Positions 1 through 7,905 of a stretch of DNA of 19,964 nt are shown here, piece after piece; position 1 is the stretch's first letter, and every line of letters starts with the position of its first letter. The position numbers were made by a program, and so were the translations under genes. The DNA comes from Butyriboletus loyo. Lineage: Eukaryota > Basidiomycota > Agaricomycetes > Boletales > Boletaceae. Location of the stretch: assembly GCA_038093515.1 (NCBI GenBank), contig JBBPSI010000349.1, positions 1 to 19,964 on the forward strand, given 5' to 3'. Below the pieces are notes generated by a model. The model did no database searches. It was not told the origin of the DNA and saw only the letters and a program-made list of their open reading frames with translations.

Positions 1-475
1 CAAAAATGGAATTTAGTTCCCACGTGTCGGCGCGAGGAAACATGTGCAAATGCTTTGGTGTGCGGGATTCACTTGAAAAGGAATTTGTTTCCCACGTGTC
101 ACAGCCCAGCACGCGAGGAACGTGCAAATGGTTTGGTGCGCAAGATTAACAAAAAAGGAATTTAGTTCCCACGCATCGGTGCTGAGGAAATGTTCACCGC
201 ACATGCGAATGCTTTGGTGCGCGGGATTCACAAAAAAGGAATTTATTTCGCACGTGTCGCAGTGCAAATGGTTTGGTGCGCAAGATTAACAAAAATGGAA
301 TTAAGTTCCCACGCGTCGGTGCTGAGGAAACGTTCACCGCACACGCAAATGCTTTGGTGCGCACAATTGACAAAGAAGGAATTTGTTTCGCACGTGTCGG
401 CGCGAGGAAATATTTACTGCTCGTGCAGCATCAACCAAAATGGAATTTAGTTCCCACGTGTCGGTGCGATTACTG
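1..475. repeat. Minisatellite, seven units of 59-81 bp in a two-unit alternation
   Basis: Units begin at about 1, 72, 150, 231, 290, 371 and 435, each near CAAAAAxGGAATTT. They then contain a CCCACG or CGCACG block, and most end with GCAAATGsTTTGGTGCGC and a GATTMA-type motif. Odd units carry AATTTAGTTCCCACG and even units AATTTxTTTCsCACG, so the real period is a dimer of about 140-150 bp. Short open frames cross the array, but they shift frame between units and look like nothing known. It lies inside the body of Helitron B. Confidence 0.85.
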
Positions 476-544
476 CACGAATGTGGGTGTTCAGCCGAGC
501 CACATGGGAACGATGCCCATAAAAGGGCGAAAACGTGGAATAAG

Positions 545-589
545 CGAAATACGCGAAATACGCGAAATACTCGAAATACTCGAAATACG
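545..589. repeat. 9-bp microsatellite in Helitron B 5' region
   Basis: Five units of CGAAATAC followed by T or G run without a break at 545-589. The same array occurs at the same place in the Helitron A 5' region (7666-7719), so it belongs to this Helitron family's subterminal sequence. It produces misleading repetitive open frames. Confidence 0.9.
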
Positions 590-660
590 CGCGCAGCCGC
601 AAGGTACTCGAAACACCCGATGCACCCGACGCACCCGAAAAAAGCGCCGCCTACCCAGAA

Positions 661-722
661 TTCCCACGCCGTCGTCCGTTAACTTTATAGATTCCCACGC
701 CGTCGTCCGTTAACTTTATAGA
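661..722 (-). repeat. Duplicated 31-bp Helitron 5' terminus
   Basis: On the minus strand, 722-692 and 691-661 are two identical 31-bp units, each opening with TCTATAAAGTTAACGG. Helitron A has only one such unit at its 5' end. Each unit starts with TC and so resembles a possible Helitron 5' end. Confidence 0.88.
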
Positions 723-753
723 CTAGCATTTCACCCGTTGTGCTTTCAGCACA
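723..753 (-). other. Helitron A 3' terminal hairpin and CTAG end
   Basis: On the minus strand the sequence is TGTGCTGAAAGCACA (6-bp stem, 3-nt loop), then 12 nt, then CTAG. A short hairpin 10-12 nt upstream of CTRR is the known Helitron 3' terminator structure. The base following CTAG is T. Confidence 0.9.
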
Positions 754-856
754 GGTTGGAGACAGTAAATTCAGAGATTCCATATACAATCAGTTGAATC
801 TTTCAGCACAGGTTGGAAATAGTAAAGTCAGACATTCCATATACAATCAGTTGGGT
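743..856. repeat. 57-bp tandem duplication in Helitron A 3' region
   Basis: Positions 743-799 and 800-856 are two near-identical 57-bp units. Each begins CTTTCAGCACAGGTTGGA and contains CATATACAATCAGTTG. Only the outer unit has the left hairpin arm, so only it can form the terminal hairpin. The inner unit ends about 27 bp beyond the RepHel stop codon. Confidence 0.9.
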
Positions 857-883
857 ATGGGTATATGTAATATACAATGTCAA

Positions 884-3800
884 TCAGATCTCTAAGTTTC
901 TATATACTTCATTCCAAACTACATTTGTGGTCTTGGTACTATTTTCTTCATCTTCTGGGAAAAGTACCTTGATGTTCCTGGGATGACTACACCTTGAAAG
1001 TGCCACATAGAGTTGTCCATGAGAGAAAACAGGGGAGCTCAGGTTCAGACCAACATGCTTCACTGTCTGTCCTTGTGACTTGTTGATTGTCATTGCATAG
1101 GCCAGATGAACAGGAAACTGCAATCGACGAAAGGGAACAGGGGAATCTTCAAGACCAGTGTTCAGAGCCATGCGAGGGATAAAGACAGTGGTGTTGACAT
1201 TCTCTTGATTGCCATTCAATACACGACACTCCAGGATCCGGCGAGTAGATCTTATGAGCCTCAAGCGAGTACCATTGTAGAGACCATGGACAGGATCCAA
1301 ATTGCGCAACAGCATGAGGGGTGCACCATTCTTGAGCTCCAGTTTATGCAGGGGAAATCCAGAGGGGTTGATGGTATGCAGGATCTCTGGTTGGATATAC
1401 TCATATTCTCTCTCAGTGGCAGAGTCAGAACTGAGATAGGTGACCTTCTCTTGAGGAGCCACAGAGTCCAGAATGGTGGAGTTGATCTCATGAATCTGGG
1501 TATTCCTAGGAGACAGGATGGTACGATCTAGGAAGTATTGATCAGGCAGCTGTTGATCCTGGACAGGTGCAAGAAGTTGGGAGTAGAGGGCATTGATGAG
1601 GGAAGCCATATCAGCACCACAATGCATGTGTTGAGGTAGCTCCAAGTCTCCATCAGTAATTCCTATCTGAAGTAGTTGCTGGGCCCATGCATCACATTCT
1701 GGATCCTGGCCAAGTCGCATGTTCTGGTGGAGATAGTGTACAGTCATGCTTGCCCAGAGGTTGGAGTGGGTGAGAGTGGCAGGAACAATCTGTTCTCTTG
1801 CACCATGCTGGATCACAGGGAGAGTTTGCCTGAAGTCACCACCAAGCAGAGTGGTAATTCCTCCAAATGGTTGATTCTGGTTCATCAGGTCACGCAGAGA
1901 ACGATCTACACATTCCACCACATGACGATGTTGAGAGGCAGCTTCATCCCAGATGATGAGAGAGGTCCTTTGAATGAGTTGATGGTGAACATCATCCTTC
2001 TTGATATTGCAGGTACTCTGCTCATGGCAAGGAATGGGGATCTTGAAGCGAGAATGGGCAGTACGACCACCAGGAAGAAGAAGTGAAGCAAGGCCAGTGG
2101 AGGCCACACAGAGGACAATTCTCTCTCTTGAACGAACAGCAGCTGAAATAAGTTGGGCCAGATAGGTCTTGCCACATCCACCACCACTGTGAAGGAAGAA
2201 CATGGATCCATGAGAGTTGAGAACACTGTCCATTGCTGCATGGTAGAGAGCACTCTGGTGAGCATTCAGAGTGGGTAGTGCCCTATCAACAAATTGCTGC
2301 AACTCCTGGATGTTGAATGCCTGCTGTTCATTGATGAGCTGGTTTCCCTCCTGGATACCCCAATTGCCTTGTGGCCTAGGCATGGCTGGATAGTCAAGCA
2401 AGCTTTTGCCATGTCTTCTCAGGTCCTGGGCTATGAGATGCAAGCCATAGTCATATATCTGCTCCTGGGTTGGCTCTGGAATATGCAGGGTGTGGATGAG
2501 GCGATGACGAAGATCATCACAGAGATTGTCCTTGGATGCTTCCCACAACTGATCAGGGTCCACAGGAGAGCAATGGACCAGTATGACAATGAAGAGATGG
2601 CGAAGTTGAAAGCCCATGCTAAAGTGGGCAGCCTCCTGTAAACACAGCAGCCACTCTCTGTCATCTTGCAAGAGACCAAGTGCACGACAGGCCTCCTTGA
2701 AGGAATCATGGAGTTGACCATTGACAGTACGAAGATGCTCATAGGAGGTAGCACCTAGGAGAAAATGAATATTTAGTTCTGCTCCATCTAAATCATAACC
2801 AATCTCACCTTTGACCACAGTGAGCAGAAGGCGCAAGTAGAAGGCTTCACCAGCTGAGGGAGGAATGCTATACATGCGTCCAATGGCCTTGTATCTTTGA
2901 CGAATCTTCCAGATGGCAGTACTCTTGTTCCAGACAAAGTACTTGGGAAACTCCTGATAGAGGTGGTTGTGTGCTCCAGCAGCAATGAGCTCAGGATTTG
3001 CATTGGCCTTGAACCATCCAAGCAGTTGAGTGTCCTTGGCATTGTTGACCACATTGTCTATTTGAGCTTCAGCACGAAAAACAATGGACTGCTGGCCAGG
3101 GAGATGAACTGAGAGACGATAGACTGCTGGCCATTCCATGTGCATGGGAAACTCCAAGATATTGTGGCAAGCCTGGGTGGAAGAGACATATCTGGCATCA
3201 AGATAGGAGCGAATTTCATCATGACCTTCTGTCTGAATGGTGGCACGATCTGGACCCTTGTAGATGTACTTGTGAATGTACTTGACAGCCTTGATAGAGC
3301 CACAGACTTCCAAGTTGATGTGACAGTCAAATTGGACCAACAGCTCTCTTGGATGAGGAACAACATCCTTGTTGCTGAAGACATCCTGACGCTTTTGAAC
3401 AGTCCTGCCATTGTCAGGGCGAGCATAGTCAGGGTAGCCATCCTCCTTGATGATGGTGTGATCAGAGAACTGCTTTGGAAAGCGCTTCTTGCAAGCACCA
3501 CCCTCCAAGCATCTTTGGGGAGAACAGGGGCCATGGAGCATGCACTTGATGACAGCAGAGTGAAGTTGGGGATGGATGTCAGGGTCTGGGATCTGTGCTG
3601 AGATGAGAGCATCCACTTGCTCCACAGTACGAATCTTGTCTTGTTCCTCCAAGAAGATCAACAGATGCATGTGAGGCAAGCCACGCTTCTGATATTCAAT
3701 GGTGTAGACCAGGCCAGCCACTTGACCAAAGTAGCCATCACGAATCTTCTTCACCAAAGCTTGCTGCTTGCCATGGAAGACACGTGTCACCAGATCAGGC

Positions 3801-6800
3801 CTATCCACAGTAGATTGACCTACAGGATGGTCAGACTTGTAAATAATCAAATCTAATGAGACACATACCTGGAAGCAGATTTTGAGTAATCTCTGGCCAG
3901 CTCCCATTGGCAGTCATGGTGAGGAAAAGGTCAGGCTTTCTGTATTCTCTACAGATGGCCAAGGAGTCTTGAAGCAGCTGCTGCATGTGGCGAGGCCCAC
4001 CCTTGTGAGTGGAAGGAAGAATGACACGACCAACTTGGGCCATGTCTTGACCAGCATCTTGACCCATACGATCCCTCAAGCCTTGATACAGATCAGCTCT
4101 AAGCTTTGTCTGATTGTTGGCAGCCCAGGTAAGATTGCACTGATCAATGGAAGCCCAAGCATCACAGACCAACTGCTGGAACAGTCTTGCCCCTTTGAAG
4201 AGATTGGGTGGCTCAAATGCTGGTGGTCGAATATGCAACCTGTAGGCATACCAAAGCAGCTGGGTGACCTTCTTGGAGCGATGTGGATGACCATTGTTTA
4301 GCTGAAGTGGAATATTGAGATGCCAGCCCTCTTCTCCATGTGGAAAGAGAAGGACATAGTGGAGAGGAAGGTAGGAGGGATGGAGGTTGCTGATGCGACG
4401 TAGACCACCACCTTGAAGGCGTAGGATGATGTCACGCTGTACTCTGACATTCTCTGAACCATCTCCAGGAATTATGGCAGCTATCTCTTCCACAGTAGGC
4501 AGGTTGTATCTCCTGGCATCAGCTGCCTGTTGCAAGCAAAGCCTCATGCGAACATCAGTATGCTCCTCTGCAGGCTTGGCCTATTTTATATTATAAGTAT
4601 GTTTGTTGGAAAGAGAGAGATCAATTGCTACTGACCTGCATGATTTCATATGCCTGCTTGTAGAGAGGAGCATATGGATGAATTTCCCTTAGGGTGGTAT
4701 GCAGATCCAGCAAGATGGCACCATCCAGTTGAGGGTTGCGTTGAACTCGTCTATCAGTTGCCTCCTGTGGGTCATAGATGTAGAGCTGAGCATAGGAAGG
4801 CTGCAGTCCATCTGGTGGCATGAGGGCACCCATGAGATGGTGAAGTGTACCATGGATACGAAAAGCATTTGGCCCAGAGCCTTGAACAGTTTGGTTGTCC
4901 ATGTCAGCACCCACAGAAGTAAATGCCAGGGCATTGTTGTATTGACGAATTTTCTTTCTGAACTGCCTATGGTCTTGGGGATCATCAAACAGATTCTGTA
5001 GGGCATGTGGCCATTGTTGTATGGGAGGAAGGTTGACTTGACCCTGGAGACAGCATGTTCCAAAGCGAGGATTACGAACACCAGAGTTGGCCAGCTTTTC
5101 TGAGATGAAATGCAGAGCATGGCAATTGGGACACTGAATGTCCATTGGTCCAAGGGAGTGGGGTAGGACAGGCTCAGCATATATCTGGCCACCAGGTGGA
5201 ATATGGTGTGGAGGCTGAGGATGGATGGAATCTTCAGAGTCACTTGAGCTGGAATCAGATGGATCAGGATTGGGATTGGGAGGTGGATTTGGAGGGAGCC
5301 TTGGAGCAGGTCTTGGTGATGGACTTCTGGATCTTGATGGTCTGGCAGATGGGGAAGGAGGTGGGCTTGGATCTGGATCTGGGCTGGGAGGTGGATGTGG
5401 AAATCTTGGAGCAGGACCTGGTATGGGAGAAGGAGGAGGAGGGCCAGGATCAGGATCATTATGGGATTGTTGCCTTTGCTGATCTTGCTCATATTGTTCT
5501 GCTGAGCGTTGGCTATATTCATGGAGTGCTTCTGAAAGCAAAGCTTGGGAGAGTTGTTGTACCTGCTGTATTGCATTCTGCTCCTGAAGCTGATGTTCCT
5601 CCTCCTGCTGGCGTAGTGCATGCTGTTGCTCTTCTAGATGTCTCTGATGTTCCAGCTGCTGATGATATACTGCTTGCTGTTGTTGTTCAAGATGTCTTTG
5701 ATGTTCCAGCTCCTGCTGTTGTAATATCTGCCTCTGGACTTGTTGAAGCCTTAATTGCTCAGCTCTCTGTTGATGCAAAGCCTGTTGCTGCATTTCAAAA
5801 AGCCTTTGGTTCTCTACCTCCTGCTGACGCAAAGCTTGTTGCTGTTCTTCAAAGAGCCTGAAACGGTCTGCCTCCTGATGACGCAAAGCCTGTTGCTGCT
5901 GTTCAAAGAGCCTGAAATGATCTGCCTCCTGATAGCGCAAAGCTTGTTGCTGTTCTTCAAAAAGCCTGAAATGGTCTGCCTCCTGATGGTACAAAGCCTG
6001 TTGCTGCTGTTCAAGAAGCCTTTGATGTTCAGCTTCTTGTCTTTGCAAGTGTTCATGTTGCAACTGCACTGCATGGAGACGTTCCTGTTCTTGTTGTTGT
6101 ACCCTCATCAAATGAAAGTGAGCCTGAGCTTGCTGAGCTTGCCACTGCCTCTCCTGATTAAAATCAATGACATGTTGGTGACTTTGTAAATTTTGTGGAG
6201 GAGGGTATGAAGGACCAGCTTGGGCAGCAGCAGGGGGCTGGGCAGAGGAACGATTGTGTCTTCGGTTTCGTCTTCCTTCATGAGCATGATTAAATCCTTC
6301 TAGCAAGCGAGCACTATAATCCACTCTGGCACCCATTTGAGGAAAATGCTGAGGTGGAGGTGGAGGTGGAGGCTGAGGAAATGGTTGATAGCCCATGGAG
6401 TGATGTGGTGGCTGATAGATCTGGAATGGCTGAGGAATAGGAGGTAGTGGCTGAGGTGGTGGTGAGGATGGGATATTGACTGGAGGAGGAGAATGCTGCA
6501 TCCGGTGCATACGTTGCATCTCATGATGTTCAATCAAATGACGTGGCATGCCAGGGTATTGATGAATTGGCACAGGAGGGTGATTCTGAAATTCATATCT
6601 TAGCATTTTATACCCAACCCAGAACAGAAAGTAACCCACAATCAAAGCAGCAGGCATAGCAGCCTGAACAGAAGAACGTGGATGGCGACGGGAGGGAGGA
6701 GAGCCAAGCTGGCGTTGAGCTCGTTCAGCTTGGCGAGAAGCATTCTGGGCACGCTGAGGAGAGGTAGGAGGAGAAGACCTAAATATCTCTATATATCAGA

Positions 6801-6836
6801 AATGCAATACCAACCACAAATTGAAAATACTTACAT
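884..6836 (-). CDS. Helitron replication initiator/helicase (RepHel), four exons
   Basis: Proposed coding exons are 6836-6835, 6778-4636, 4580-3869 and 3819-884, with introns of 56, 55 and 49 nt. All are GT...AG and rejoin one frame of about 1930 residues. Domain order: a Pro-rich then Gln/Glu-rich N-terminus; a CPNC (about residue 550) and FGTCC cysteine cluster; a Helitron-like N domain (about 716-952, with LPLHYVLLFPHGEEGWH); a Rep domain with HMH at about 1002-1004 and the tyrosine pair in KYIHKYIYKG (about 1133 and 1137); and a Pif1-family helicase with GGGCGKT (about 1498), WDEA (about 1576), GGDFRQTLP, TINKSQGQT (about 1865) and VALSRC. HUH and Tyr residues nick and join DNA, and the helicase unwinds it during rolling-circle transposition. 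All key motifs are present. The start is the least certain part: an AT|G joined by the first intron, or Met at 6657. Confidence 0.93.
5760..6040 (-). repeat. 54-bp coding repeats, 18-residue coiled-coil units in RepHel
   Basis: A GCAAAG-type core recurs at 5775, 5829, 5883, 5937 and 5991, an exact 54-bp spacing. The protein repeats an 18-residue unit around QQQALRxQEADxFRLFE. The units sit inside a longer Gln/Glu/Leu-rich stretch (roughly 5500-6110) predicted to be coiled coil. The spacing is a multiple of three, so copy number can change without breaking the frame. Confidence 0.85.
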
Positions 6837-7616
6837 TCTGAGACAAAGAGAATTCTGAATAGACCAAGCTGAAATCCAGAATCCAGAAGTAGGCCAAGCT
6901 AAAGGCAGAAAGAACCCAAGGAAAAGAAGGAGTAGGCAAGGCTTGAGGTGCAAGGAAGCCAAGGATGCACAGAATCACTTTGCCTTACTCAGTGCCAAGA
7001 GCTACTCAAGGTAACCAAGCCAGGTGTATGACAGAGCTAAAGGCAAGAAGCCTGAGACAGAGTGAGAAGAAATGACAGATAGAACACCTGTCAGATCTCC
7101 CTAATCACCAACAGCGTCTCTGATCTGTTGTGCTATCAGAGGTCTCAGCCTGAAAAGGCCTTGGCAACCAGCGGACACACAGAGTTGAATCTGTGAAGCT
7201 AGGTAGTAGAGACTTGATCAAAGGACAGCTTTGAACAGAGAATTGACCACTGCAATTCCAGCCAAAAGACAATATCCAAGCACTTCTACCCAACAATTGG
7301 TTTTAACTCTCAAGCACTGTATGATAAAGCCAAGGTCAACTGCCTAATCCAAGGACTAACCCTTCAGTCAACAGAAAACTCTTATCTGATCTCTTATCTG
7401 ATGATGAGCCAGACAGCCATCAGGAGCTGCCAGGGACTTACATACAGTTGTAAAGATCTGTTGTGTTATCTGTGATAGTCAAACCACCAGAAAATCCCAA
7501 GAGAAAGAAGAAGAATGTGTTGTGGTAGGTGAGTCGGGTGATGGTAGGTGAGCAGGCTGCGTCGGGAGTGATTACATAAGCGCGCGCGTTATGGCGCATG
7601 GGGCATCGGGCTCAGG
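6837..7616 (-). promoter_or_regulatory. Helitron A 5' non-coding region (leader and presumed promoter)
   Basis: No convincing coding sequence lies between the proposed start of RepHel and the conserved 5' terminal repeat. Short minus-strand open frames (6796-6978 and 7105-7296) look like untranslated leader or chance. A motif near AGATCTGTTGTG occurs around 7120 and again around 7455, and ATCTCTTATCTGATGATGAG-type sequence repeats around 7383-7405. A GC-alternating GCGCGCGCGTTATGGCGC stretch lies near 7580-7597. Promoter function is inferred only from position. Confidence 0.45.
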
Positions 7617-7804
7617 CGAGCCACATGGGAACGATACCCATAAAAGGGCGAAAACGTGGAAGAAGCGAAATACTCGAAATACTCGAAATACTCGAAATAC
7701 TCGAAATACTCGAAGTACGCGCGCAGCCGAAAGGTACCCGACACACCCGAAAGACGCGCCGCCTACTCACACTTTCCCCCGCCGTCCTCCGTTAACTTTT
7801 TAGA
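7617..7804 (-). repeat. Direct repeat, right copy (Helitron A 5' end)
   Basis: Matches 496-722. On the minus strand it begins with TCTAAAAAGTTAACGG and contains the 9-bp array and the GAGCCACATGGGAACGAT block. It has a single terminal unit instead of the two in the left copy. Confidence 0.87.
7666..7719. repeat. 9-bp microsatellite in Helitron A 5' region
   Basis: Six units of CGAAATACT, the last degenerate (CGAAGTACG). Same position as the array in Helitron B, with one more unit. Confidence 0.9.
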
Positions 7805-7905
7805 TAAGGAAATGTGTTTGTGGAGCAGCTTTGCGCGCCCACAAGTGAACCGAAACCATCTTTCTTGCACTCTTTGAACTCCACGACAGTGTACCATCGC
7901 AGAGG

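Larger units (their letters stand above)
1..722 (-). mobile_element. Helitron B, 5' part only (runs off left edge)
   Basis: On the minus strand a Helitron-type 5' end starts at 722 with TCTATAAAGTTAACGG, directly next to the 3' CTAG end of Helitron A. Positions 722 to about 496 match the 5' end of Helitron A (7804 to about 7617) in the same orientation. Shared parts are the terminal TCTA..AAAGTTAACGG, the run of 9-bp units, and the block holding GAGCCACATGGGAACGAT. Upstream of 496 the two elements differ: B carries a minisatellite where A carries its leader and RepHel gene. No B coding sequence or 3' end is visible, so whether it is autonomous cannot be told. It could be a non-autonomous derivative of the same family. 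Confidence 0.72.
496..722 (-). repeat. Direct repeat, left copy (Helitron 5' end)
   Basis: This block matches 7617-7804 in the same orientation over nearly its whole length. The main length difference is a 31-bp duplication at the outer end of this copy. The pair flanks the RepHel element like long terminal repeats, but each copy ends in TC (minus strand) and the enclosed gene is a RepHel. The simplest reading is two Helitron 5' ends. Confidence 0.85.
723..7804 (-). mobile_element. Helitron A, apparently complete and autonomous (7082 bp)
   Basis: The element reads on the minus strand from 5' TCTAAAAAGTTAACGG (7804 downward) to 3' CTAG (726-723). This fits the canonical Helitron ends 5'-TC and CTRR-3'. 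A 6-bp stem hairpin (739-753) sits 12 nt before the CTAG, as known for the superfamily. The host base at the 5' side is A (7805 on the minus strand), and the base after CTAG is T (722), giving the expected A|T target. The paralogous segment at 14236/14237 is uninterrupted there, which independently supports the right boundary. One long RepHel gene fills most of the element, with no nonsense codon in the spliced frame, so recent activity is plausible. Confidence 0.94.

Noticed and set aside
1..475. CRISPR-like array
   Set aside because: Units vary in length and sequence and have no constant repeat separated by unique spacers. The genome is fungal.
273..713. Open frames crossing the 9-bp arrays and minisatellite (also 7591-7877)
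   Set aside because: The repetitive peptides are produced by the 9-bp units; the frames lie inside Helitron 5' ends and are not conserved between the two copies.
1106..4301. Plus-strand open frames of 115-153 codons opposite the RepHel gene
   Set aside because: They are antisense to a gene with clear motifs, have no recognisable products and no splice support; they are shadows.
496..7804. Long-terminal-repeat retrotransposon, from the about 200-bp direct repeats flanking a large gene
   Set aside because: The gene is a RepHel, no reverse transcriptase or integrase is present, the repeats do not have TG...CA ends, and they fit Helitron 5' ends (TC) with a CTAG 3' end and hairpin between them.
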